Below the pieces are notes generated by a model. The model searched no databases and was not told where the DNA came from. It saw nothing but the letters and a program-made list of their open reading frames with translations. A program made the translations under genes and the position numbers. 7,302 nucleotides of DNA from Verrucomicrobiota bacterium (GTDB lineage: Bacteria > Verrucomicrobiota > Verrucomicrobiia > Opitutales > Opitutaceae). The stretch is taken from positions 1 to 7,302 of the forward strand of contig JAEXPL010000413.1 in NCBI GenBank assembly GCA_023446865.1, given 5' to 3'. Positions 1 to 5,439 of this stretch are shown piece after piece (position 1 is the stretch's first letter; every line of letters starts with the position of its first letter).

Positions 1-2074
1 CGAGGTCCATCTGCTGCTCCTTGGAGTTGGGGAGGAACTCGTGGAGCGGCGGGTCGAGGAAGCGGATCGTGGCCGGGAAGCCCTTCAGCGCCTTGAAGAT
101 CCCGAGGAAGTCGCCGCGCTGGTAGGGGAGGATCTTCGCGAGGGCGGCCTCGCGGGCGCCGACGGTGTCGGCGAGGATCATCTCGCGCATGGCATCGATG
201 CGGTTGCCCTCGAAGAACATGTGCTCGGTACGCGTGAGGCCGATACCGGTGGCGCCGAAGGCCATGGCGTTCTGGGCCTGCTCGGGGGTGTCGGCGTTGG
301 TGCGGACCTGGAGGCGGGTGACCTGCGAGCACCATTTCATGAGCTGGGCGTAGCTCTTGAATTTCTCGGTCTGCTTGGCGGCCTCGTCGCCGTGGAGGAG
401 GCCGGCGATGATCTCGGAGGGCGCGGTCTTGATCTGGCCGGCGTAGACGGCGCCGGCGGTGCCGTCGATCGAGAGGAAGTCGCCCTCGGCGAAGCACTGG
501 CCGGCGATGACCGCGATCTTCTTGTCGTAGTCGATCTCGACGGCGGAGGCGCCGCAGACGCAGACCTTGCCCATCTGGCGGGCGACGAGGGCGGCGTGCG
601 AGGAAACGCCGCCGCGGGCGGTGAGGATGCCTTCGGCGGCGATCATGCCGCGGAGGTCCTCGGGCGAAGTCTCGATGCGCACGAGCAACACCTTCTCGCC
701 CTTCTCGGCGGCCTGGACGGCGCGGTCGGCGTTAAAGTAGATCTTGCCGGTGGCGGCGCCGGGGCCGGCGGGCAGGCCGGAGGCGATACGGGCGGCCTTC
801 TTCACCTCGCCGAGGTCGAAGATCGGCGCGAGGAGTTGCTCAAGCTGGTCGGCCGGGTTGCGGGTGATGGCGGTCTGCCAGTCGATGAGTTTCTCCTTCA
901 CCATATCGATGGAGAACTTGAGCGCGGCGGCGGCGGTGCGCTTGCCGTTGCGCGTCTGGAGCATGAAGAGCCTGCCGTCCTGGATGGTGAACTCGATGTC
1001 CTGGACGTCCTTGAAATGTTTCTCGAGCGTGGCGCGGACCTTCAGGAGCTGGGCGTAGGCTTCGGGCAGGTGGTTCTTGAGCTGAAGGACGGGCTCGGGG
1101 GTGCGCACGCCGGCGACGACATCCTCGCCCTGGGCATTGATGAGGAACTCGCCGTAGAACTCGTTGGTGCCGTTGGCGGGGTTGCGGGTGAAGGCGACAC
1201 CGGAGCCGGAGTTGTCGCCGGTGTTGCCGAAGACCATAGCCTGGACGTTCACCGCGGTGCCCCACTCGGAGGGGATGTTGTACTTGCGGCGGTAGACGAT
1301 GGCGCGGTCGTTCATCCAGGAGCCGAAGACGGCGCCGGCGGCGCCGCGCAGCTGGTCCCAGGGGTTGTTCGGGAAGTCCTTGCCGGTGCGTTCCTTCACC
1401 AAGGACTTGAAGCGGCTGACGAGCTCCTGCTGGTCGGCGGCGGTGAGTTTCGAGTCCTCGATGTTGGTCGAGTAGCGCTCGTGCTTGAGGCCGTGGATGA
1501 CGGTCTCGAACGGCTCGTGGTCCTCGTTCTCGCGCTTTTGCACGCCGAGCACGACGTCGCCGTACATCTGGATGAAGCGGCGGTAGCAGTCCCAGGCGAA
1601 GCGCGGGTTGCCGGTGGCCTTCTCGAGGGCGACGACGGTCTGGTCGTTGAGGCCGAGGTTGAGGATCGTATCCATCATACCGGGCATGGAGTCGCGGGCG
1701 CCGGAGCGGACGGCGACGAGCAGGGGCATGGCGGCGGTGTCGCCGAACTTCGTGCCCATGATCTTCTCCATGTTGGCGATACCGGCCTCCATCTGGGACT
1801 GGAGCTCCTTCGGGTAGGTACGCTTGTTGGCGTAGTAGTAGGTGCAGACCTCGGTGGTGACGGTGAAGCCGGGGGGCACGGGCAGGCCGATGCGGGTCAT
1901 CTCGGCGAGGTTGGCGCCCTTGCCGCCGAGGAGGGGTTTCATGCTGCCGTCGCCGTCGGCCTTTCCGGCCCCCCAGAGGTAGACATGCTTCGGGGCCTTT
2001 GCGGAGGCGTTCTTCTTGGCGGAGGCCGGAGCCTTGGGGGCCGCCGGTTTTTTGGCTTTGGATTTCGCAGGCAT
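1..2074 (-). CDS. ppdK: Pyruvate, phosphate dikinase (PPDK), 3'-truncated by window edge
   Basis: PPDK interconverts ATP + pyruvate + Pi and AMP + PEP + PPi in the cytoplasm. The minus frame from ATG at 2074 to position 1 gives 691 residues of a family usually ~870-900 long, so the C-terminal part of the PEP/pyruvate barrel and its catalytic Cys lie outside the window. Residues ~45-390 are the ATP-grasp domain: LLGGKGANLAEM with K52, VRSGARDSMPGMMDT with R123, and QDIEFTIQDGRLFMLQTRNG. The swivelling phosphohistidine domain follows, with GGVSSHAALVAR and phospho-accepting His493 (codon 596-598). The barrel begins with GIGLTRTEHMFFE and RFLDPPLHEF, which hold the expected substrate arginines. 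Residues 1-31 are an extra Lys/Ala/Pro-rich extension absent from the Clostridium-type enzyme. There is no clear Shine-Dalgarno. It is divergent from sufU. The identity is secure. Confidence 0.97.
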   Translation of the reverse strand, partial: MPAKSKAKKPAAPKAPASAKKNASAKAPKHVYLWGAGKADGDGSMKPLLGGKGANLAEMTRIGLPVPPGFTVTTEVCTYYYANKRTYPKELQSQMEAGIANMEKIMGTKFGDTAAMPLLVAVRSGARDSMPGMMDTILNLGLNDQTVVALEKATGNPRFAWDCYRRFIQMYGDVVLGVQKRENEDHEPFETVIHGLKHERYSTNIEDSKLTAADQQELVSRFKSLVKERTGKDFPNNPWDQLRGAAGAVFGSWMNDRAIVYRRKYNIPSEWGTAVNVQAMVFGNTGDNSGSGVAFTRNPANGTNEFYGEFLINAQGEDVVAGVRTPEPVLQLKNHLPEAYAQLLKVRATLEKHFKDVQDIEFTIQDGRLFMLQTRNGKRTAAAALKFSIDMVKEKLIDWQTAITRNPADQLEQLLAPIFDLGEVKKAARIASGLPAGPGAATGKIYFNADRAVQAAEKGEKVLLVRIETSPEDLRGMIAAEGILTARGGVSSHAALVARQMGKVCVCGASAVEIDYDKKIAVIAGQCFAEGDFLSIDGTAGAVYAGQIKTAPSEIIAGLLHGDEAAKQTEKFKSYAQLMKWCSQVTRLQVRTNADTPEQAQNAMAFGATGIGLTRTEHMFFEGNRIDAMREMILADTVGAREAALAKILPYQRGDFLGIFKALKGFPATIRFLDPPLHEFLPNSKEQQMDL

Positions 2075-2154
2075 CGCAGTGGATCAGGTTTGAGGAAACG
2101 GATGGGCGGAGATGGCAAGGGGTGGCCGTTTTCGCCCGGGGAGAAAGTCCGGCG

Positions 2155-2182
2155 ATAATCGGAAAACGCCTTGTAGTGTCAA
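2155..2182 (-). promoter_or_regulatory. Predicted sigma70-type promoter of ppdK
   Basis: Read on the minus strand, 2182-2177 is a perfect TTGACA -35 box. After a 16-nt spacer, 2160-2155 reads GATTAT, which matches four of six bases of the -10 consensus. Transcription would start near 2147, giving a 5' leader of roughly 70 nt before the ppdK ATG at 2074. This AT-richer patch stands out in the otherwise GC-dense 282-nt intergenic region 2075-2356. I see no comparable plus-strand promoter for sufU in that region. The call rests on pattern matching only. Confidence 0.5.
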
Positions 2183-2356
2183 CGCCACGGGCAGCGGGTC
2201 CGGGCGGCGGTCGGCGGGAAGAAGCGGGAATTCTGGCGCCGCGGCATACGGATGGTCCGCGCTCATTTTGCGCGGTCTGGTCGAGGCTGGGGACGGGGAA
2301 AATCCGGGCGGTGACCGGTGGTTGCGCCGGGGCGGGGTTGCGCCCAAGGTGCGGGC

Positions 2357-2812
2357 GTGGAGTTGAACGAGCTCTATCAGGAGATCATCCTCGAGCACTC
2401 GCGGCACCCGCGCCATCACGGCGCATGCGGCGGGGCGACCCATGGCGCGCGCGCCGAGAATCCGACCTGTGGCGACGAGGTCGCGGTGCACCTGCGCTTG
2501 TCGGAGGCGGGGCGGGTCGAGGAGGTCACGTTCACCGGGCAGGGGTGTGCGCTCAGCCAGGCGTCGGCCTCGCTGCTCACGACGAAGGTGCGCGGCCGCA
2601 CGGCCGCCGAGGCCCGGGCGCTTGCCGGCCAGGTGCGGCGATTGCTCTGCGGGGAAACGTTGGACGTGGAGGCGCGGGAGGCGCTCGGCGATCTGCTCGC
2701 GTTGGAGGGAGCGGCCAAGTACCCGCAACGGGTGAAATGTGTGACGCTTGCCTGGCACGCGCTCGAGCAGGCGTTGGGCCCGATCCCGCCCAAGACGCCG
2801 CCGCCGGCTTGA
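2357..2812 (+). CDS. sufU: SufU/IscU-family Fe-S cluster assembly protein
   Basis: This is a 151-residue protein of the U-type Fe-S assembly family. SufU proteins bind zinc and accept sulfur from the cysteine desulfurase SufS in the cytoplasm. The N-terminus, ELYQEIILEHSRHPRHHG, matches the family opening. The three canonical cysteines are C38 in NPTCGDEV, C64 in GQGCALSQASASLL and C128 in RVKCVTLAWHALEQAL, and the zinc-site Asp is D40. The ~20-residue insert between the second and third Cys, and the length, fit SufU rather than classical IscU. I chose GTG at 2357 because an AAGG sits 7-8 nt upstream and the protein then begins as the family does. An in-frame ATG upstream of 2357 would add residues with no family resemblance. 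No sufS, sufB, sufC or sufD lies beside it. tatC follows after 33 nt, so the two are probably co-transcribed. Confidence 0.9.
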   Translation: MELNELYQEIILEHSRHPRHHGACGGATHGARAENPTCGDEVAVHLRLSEAGRVEEVTFTGQGCALSQASASLLTTKVRGRTAAEARALAGQVRRLLCGETLDVEAREALGDLLALEGAAKYPQRVKCVTLAWHALEQALGPIPPKTPPPA

Positions 2813-2845
2813 CGCCGCGCCCCGTTCGCCCGCTGATCTCCCGCC

Positions 2846-3697
2846 GTGCCAAGCGACTTCCAGCCTCCCGCGGAAACCTCCGTCGACCCCGATGCCGGGC
2901 CGGTGCGATCGGGCGAGAAGGTCATGGGCTTCCTCGATCATCTCGAGGAGTTGCGCTGGACGCTGGTGAAGTGCGCGATCGTGACGGTCCTGTTCTCCAC
3001 GCTCTCGGGCGTGTTCATGACGCAGGTGCGCCAATTCCTCGAATGGCCGTGGACGCGGGCGTTGGCCGACTATCCGGACCTCACGTTGCATCTGCGCACC
3101 GACACGCCGATGGAAGTCTACGGCGTGATGGTGCAGATCTGCGTGACGCCGGCCTTGGTCGCCGCGGCGCCGTTCATGCTGTTTTTCCTTGGGCAGTTTG
3201 TGGGGCCGGCGCTCTCCGAGAAGGAGAAGAAAGTCGTTTTCCCGGGCGTGCTCGCGGCGGTGGGCCTGTTTCTCACCGGTGCGGCCTTCAGCTTCCTGCT
3301 GCTTGTGCCGGCATCGATCAAGGTCGCGATCGAGGCCAACCAATGGATGGGATACGCGATGATCTGGACGGTGGGATCCTACTACAGCCTGATGACGTGG
3401 CTGGTGGTGGGCATGGGCGCCGTCTTCGAGTTTCCGCTCGTCGTGGTGGCGCTGACCTATCTCGGTATCGTCGAAGTGGCGACGTTCCGCAAATCGCGGC
3501 GACTGGTCGTTGTGGTCTGCTTCATCGCCGCGGCGGTGATCACGCCGACTCCCGACCCGATCACGCAGACGCTGGTGGCGTTGCCGCTTTGGGCCTTGTT
3601 CGAGATCTCGCTGCTTGTGGGCGCGTACATCGAGCGCAAGAAGTCCAAGGCGGAGAAGGCCGAAGCCTACGACTGGCGCCAGACCTACGGCGGTTGA
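2846..3697 (+). CDS. tatC: Sec-independent protein translocase subunit TatC
   Basis: TatC is the inner-membrane receptor of the twin-arginine translocase. It binds Tat signal peptides and recruits TatA to export folded proteins. From GTG at 2846 the protein has 283 residues. The hallmark cytoplasmic N-terminus GFLDHLEELRW lies at 28-38. Six hydrophobic segments follow, at roughly 39-58, 93-118, 130-160, 180-205, 218-234 and 242-262. E127 in SEKEKK corresponds to the key first-loop Glu of E. coli TatC (E103), E195 in AVFEFP to E170, and TPTPDPITQTLVALPLW to the conserved TPPD..SQ motif. The C-terminus is basic and cytoplasmic. The start is uncertain: GTG 2846 has no good Shine-Dalgarno, and ATG 2924 would begin right at MGFLDHLEELR and drop 26 acidic/proline-rich residues. 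No tatA or tatB is present in the window. Confidence 0.95.
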   Translation: MPSDFQPPAETSVDPDAGPVRSGEKVMGFLDHLEELRWTLVKCAIVTVLFSTLSGVFMTQVRQFLEWPWTRALADYPDLTLHLRTDTPMEVYGVMVQICVTPALVAAAPFMLFFLGQFVGPALSEKEKKVVFPGVLAAVGLFLTGAAFSFLLLVPASIKVAIEANQWMGYAMIWTVGSYYSLMTWLVVGMGAVFEFPLVVVALTYLGIVEVATFRKSRRLVVVVCFIAAAVITPTPDPITQTLVALPLWALFEISLLVGAYIERKKSKAEKAEAYDWRQTYGG

Positions 3698-3717
3698 CCG
3701 GTGACGGCCGGGCTGGG

Positions 3718-3751
3718 CGAAGCACGGTCGCCGACCGCCTCTTTCGCTTCG
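3718..3751. terminator. Weak hairpin between convergent tatC and small membrane gene
   Basis: The 70-nt gap between the two convergent stops holds a 5-bp stem CGGTC/GACCG (3725-3729 with 3733-3737). A CGAAGC/GCTTCG pairing (3718-3723 with 3746-3751) can enclose it. On the plus strand the inner stem is followed by CCTCTTTCG, a poor T-tract. It could serve as a terminator for tatC, but the evidence is thin. Confidence 0.25.
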
Positions 3752-3767
3752 GCGCTTCGAACGCTGC

Positions 3768-4013
3768 TCAATCTTCCACGCGGGCCGCAGCGCGCTGGTG
3801 GCGGTAGACGGATTTGAGCATTTGCCACGCTATCCAGAACACACCGGTCATGCAGGCGGCACAGAAGGCGGACCAGAACGCGACCTGCCGCGGGTCCTCG
3901 GAGGGCACATGGGTGGTGGCCAGCCAGAAGAAGAGGGCGAACGCGGCGGCGGTGAGCGTGGCGTCGATGAGCACGTTGATGGGGGAGAACTTGCGGGCAG
4001 CGGAATCGGCCAT
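3768..4013 (-). CDS. Small two-helix membrane protein, function unknown
   Basis: The protein has 81 residues, from ATG at 4013 to TGA at 3768-3770. I do not recognise a family. The first ~13 residues are polar and slightly basic. Helix one spans about residues 14-34 (ATLTAAAFALFFWLATTHV). A short polar loop, PSEDPRQ, precedes helix two at about 43-66 (FWSAFCAACMTGVFWIAWQM), and the tail is basic, with YRHQRAAAR. Positive charge at the C-terminal tail and N-terminus suggests both ends are cytoplasmic, which makes a helical hairpin. Coding status is supported by coherent membrane topology and by clean spacing between tatC and the divergent VTT gene. The opposite frames over this stretch lack such topology. 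There is no Shine-Dalgarno, but a promoter-like pair lies so close that the mRNA may be leaderless. Confidence 0.7.
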   Translation of the reverse strand: MADSAARKFSPINVLIDATLTAAAFALFFWLATTHVPSEDPRQVAFWSAFCAACMTGVFWIAWQMLKSVYRHQRAAARVED

Positions 4014-4019
4014 GGCGGT

Positions 4020-4049
4020 TTAATGGGCGAGAAGGCGGTGGTTTGGCAA
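4020..4049 (-). promoter_or_regulatory. Possible promoter of the small membrane gene (leaderless)
   Basis: On the minus strand, 4049-4044 reads TTGCCA, five of six matches to the -35 consensus. After 18 nt, 4025-4020 reads CATTAA, only three of six matches to the -10 box. Six bases then separate it from the ATG at 4013, so the predicted +1 is the A of the start codon. That fits the absence of a ribosome binding site, but the -10 match is weak. Confidence 0.3.
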
Positions 4050-4067
4050 ACCGTCGAGGGCCGGTCG

Positions 4068-4107
4068 GGTCCGTTAGTAGGGACCGAAGAGGTTCGGGAG
4101 GCTCCCG
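4068..4107. promoter_or_regulatory. Two inverted repeats in the divergent intergenic region
   Basis: The 165-nt gap between the divergent small membrane gene and the VTT gene holds two inverted repeats. GGTCC (4068-4072) pairs with GGACC (4081-4085) across an 8-nt loop. CGGGAG (4095-4100) pairs with CTCCCG (4102-4107) around a single central base. They could be an operator or RNA structures in the leader of the VTT gene. In such GC-rich DNA, short palindromes also arise by chance. Confidence 0.25.
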
Positions 4108-4178
4108 ATGAAACCGGCTTTCGACCGCGGTGGCCGGCGGGCTTGACCGCTTCCACGGCAAGTGGGCAACGTGGCGTC

Positions 4179-4925
4179 ATGTTCCCCTCGAAGAAAGGCG
4201 TCGGACTGCTGCTGCTCGCCGCGCTGCTGGTGCCGATCCTGCCGTGGGTCGCGCTGGGCCCTGTGCTGGAGCCATGGGCGGCCGGCGTGCTCGAGAATGG
4301 CGGAGCTCTCTCGCGTCCGTTGGTCGGCGCGGCCGGGGTGGCGTTGTTGGCTGGCGACAGCTTTCTCCCGGTGCCCTCGACACTGGTGATGAGCGGGCTG
4401 GGCCTGGCGCTCGGGGCCGGGCTGGGTGGGCTGGCGGCGTCCGTCGGCGTGTTTCTCTCGGGCAGTATCGCGTACCTCGTCTGCCGGCGTTGGGGCGCGG
4501 GCATGGCGCGGCGGATCGCCGGGGAGAAGGGGCTGGCGCGGGTCGAGGAGACGATGCGGCGGCAGGGCGCCTGGTTGGTCGCGGCGACGCGCGCGGTGCC
4601 GGTGGTGCAGGAGGCGACCTCGTGTCTGGCGGGAGTCGTCGGCATGCCGGCGCGTTCGTACTTCGTGGCGTTGGTGCTCGGCTGCCTGCCGACCGGGTTC
4701 GCGTATGCGGCGATCGGCGCGAGTGCGCTCGGGAATCGTTGGTGGGCGGTGGGGCTGAGCGTGACGGTACCGACGTGCTCCTGGCTGCTCGTCGGAGTGG
4801 CGCTGCGCCTGATGCGGGCGCGCACCGGCCGTGTAGGATCTTCCGCGACCGTGGAAACAAACAGCCCCGCGCGCTCGACGAGCGGCGGGGCTGAAAGTGG
4901 CTGCCCGACTAGGGATCGAACCTAG
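4179..4925 (+). CDS. VTT-domain (DedA/TVP38-like) integral membrane protein
   Basis: This is a 248-residue multi-span inner-membrane protein. Family members act in membrane homeostasis, and some DedA/VTT proteins are implicated in lipid-carrier flipping, but the substrate here is unknown. Hydrophobic segments lie at about 8-30, 47-66, 70-102, 131-155, 160-182 and 186-212. Family-like motifs are GDSFLPVPSTLVMSGLGLA (59-77), a glycine-rich helix ending YLVCRRWG, and ATRAVPVVQEATSCLAG (136-152) with R138 as the likely conserved Arg, followed by GMPARSYFVALVLG. ATG 4179 is chosen because hydrophobicity starts just after it. The start has no clear Shine-Dalgarno. The tail after about residue 215 is low-complexity and odd. 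Residues ~228-238 are encoded by the antisense tRNA terminator, and the last nine lie inside the antisense tRNA-Gln gene. A TAG one frame off at 4834-4836 may mark the ancestral end. Confidence 0.82.
   Translation: MFPSKKGVGLLLLAALLVPILPWVALGPVLEPWAAGVLENGGALSRPLVGAAGVALLAGDSFLPVPSTLVMSGLGLALGAGLGGLAASVGVFLSGSIAYLVCRRWGAGMARRIAGEKGLARVEETMRRQGAWLVAATRAVPVVQEATSCLAGVVGMPARSYFVALVLGCLPTGFAYAAIGASALGNRWWAVGLSVTVPTCSWLLVGVALRLMRARTGRVGSSATVETNSPARSTSGGAESGCPTRDRT
4862..4893 (-). terminator. Intrinsic terminator of the tRNA-Thr/tRNA-Gln unit
   Basis: CAGCCCCGC (4862-4870) pairs with GCGGGGCTG (4885-4893). After a one-base bulge, CGCTC (4872-4876) pairs with GAGCG (4880-4884) around a 3-nt loop. 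This makes a 14-bp GC-rich hairpin. On the minus strand it starts four bases after the tRNA-Gln CCA end and is followed by TTTGTTTCC, a U-rich release tract. On the plus strand no T-run follows, so it works for the tRNAs and not for the VTT gene, whose frame it overlaps. Confidence 0.85.
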
Positions 4926-4971
4926 ACAAGCAGATTCAGAATCTGCTGTGCTACCATTACACCATCGGGCA
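4898..4971 (-). tRNA. tRNA-Gln (anticodon CTG)
   Basis: The 74-nt minus-strand gene folds as a complete cloverleaf. The acceptor stem is TGCCCGA/TCGGGCA, and the D-arm is GTG..CAC enclosing TAATGGTAG. The anticodon stem GCAGA/TCTGC holds the loop TTCTGAA, giving anticodon CTG (reads CAG codons). The T-arm is CTAGG TTCGATC CCTAG. Discriminator G73 and an encoded CCA follow. The U1-A72 first pair and G73 are known glutamine identity elements. It lies downstream of tRNA-Thr on the same strand and just upstream of a strong terminator. Confidence 0.97.
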
Positions 4972-4974
4972 GTG

Positions 4975-4988
4975 CTCGCCGAAGCGAG
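4975..4988 (-). other. cUUCGg tetraloop hairpin just 5' of tRNA-Gln
   Basis: On the minus strand, CTCGC (4988-4984) and GCGAG (4979-4975) form a 5-bp stem capped by TTCG. This is the exceptionally stable cUUCGg tetraloop type. The stem ends three bases before the tRNA-Gln 5' end at 4971. It may insulate the tRNA from its leader during folding, or guide 5' processing in a Thr-Gln precursor. The structure is visible in the sequence. The role is inferred. Confidence 0.5.
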
Positions 4989-5023
4989 GCGGCCGACGGT
5001 AGGGTGCGACCCACGCGGCTCAA

Positions 5024-5037
5024 GCGGAATTTTCCGC
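5024..5037. other. Inverted repeat between the two tRNA genes
   Basis: GCGGAA (5024-5029) and TTCCGC (5032-5037) form a perfect inverted repeat around two T's. It lies in the 98-nt spacer after tRNA-Thr. On the minus strand no T-run follows, so it is a poor terminator and may instead be a processing stem. A weak promoter-like pair follows it on the minus strand: TTGAGC at 5023-5018 and TACCGT at 5001-4996, with 16-nt spacing. It could give tRNA-Gln its own start, but I do not rely on it. Confidence 0.3.
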
Positions 5038-5069
5038 AAGTTTTCAGCAGGGGAGAAACACCGATTCGC

Positions 5070-5144
5070 TGGAGCCGGCAGTCGGATTCGAACCGACGAC
5101 CTACGGTTTACAAAACCGTTGCACTACCACTGTGCTATGCCGGC
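5070..5144 (-). tRNA. tRNA-Thr (anticodon TGT)
   Basis: The 75-nt minus-strand gene folds fully. The acceptor stem is GCCGGCA/TGCCGGC, and the D-stem is GCAC/GTGC around AGTGGTA. The anticodon stem ACGGT/ACCGT encloses TTTGTAA, giving anticodon TGT (reads ACA and, by wobble, ACG). The variable loop is AGGTC, and the T-arm is GTCGG TTCGAAT CCGAC. Discriminator T and an encoded CCA follow. It is the first gene of the apparent Thr-Gln tRNA unit. I could not identify a convincing promoter upstream in 5145-5200. Confidence 0.97.
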
Positions 5145-5249
5145 GTGAGCGGTGGAGACCGACCCCCGGCCGGTCGAGGGCGGCACGACGGGCGTGCGCC
5201 TGAACCGGCAAAGGACTCCGCCTCCGCGGAACTGACGCGCCCACGTCTA

Positions 5250-5265
5250 CCCGGCGCGCGCCGGG
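5250..5265. repeat. Perfect 16-bp GC palindrome in the 5145-5439 spacer
   Basis: CCCGGCGCGCGCCGGG is perfectly self-complementary. It sits in the 295-nt gene-free spacer between tRNA-Thr and the stop of the GH43 gene. Neither strand has a T-tract after it, so it is not a classical intrinsic terminator. It could be a cruciform-prone site, an mRNA-end stabiliser for the GH43 transcript, or a protein binding site. Apart from this and smaller hairpins (for example ACTGGTGCCAG near 5349), I see no gene, promoter or repeat family in the spacer. Confidence 0.5.
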
Positions 5266-5439
5266 GCACAAGGAAAAGCTTCGTGCGGACTGCCCGGCGA
5301 ACGGGACAGCCGAGGATCCCGACATGGCGGTCACCGGGCGGCGGTGCACTGGTGCCAGCTCTTTGAACACGACCGGATGTCGCTGCCGCGGCGACGCACA
5401 TCGTCCGATCTGCGCCACGGCTGAACGAGTTGGTTCCAG

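Noticed and set aside
41..2158. A 705-codon open frame on the plus strand opposite ppdK
   Set aside because: Its product is low-complexity Gly/Ala/Val/Leu/Glu/Asp-rich with no domain. It mirrors the ppdK codon pattern in GC-rich DNA, and the minus strand clearly encodes PPDK.
2084..3343. A 419-codon minus-strand frame opposite sufU and tatC
   Set aside because: Its Arg/His-rich composition and lack of motifs are typical of antisense shadows of GC-rich genes.
1999..3807. A 602-codon plus-strand frame across ppdK's start, sufU and tatC
   Set aside because: The sequence is Arg/Gly/Ala-rich and featureless, and it runs out of frame across two recognised genes.
3798..4178. 5' extension of the VTT frame back to 3798
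   Set aside because: The stretch is antisense to the small membrane protein and is Gly/Glu-rich and featureless. The membrane protein starts naturally at ATG 4179.
4074..5039. A 321-codon minus-strand frame ending FIGSLPNLFGPY
   Set aside because: The ending looks protein-like, but the frame runs antisense through two tRNA-associated structures and the VTT gene. Its body is low-complexity, and no credible start lies near the C-terminal piece.
5145..5439. Possible small gene or intrinsic terminator for the GH43 transcript in the spacer
   Set aside because: Short frames here lack start signals and plausible composition, and none of the hairpins is followed by a T-run on the minus strand.
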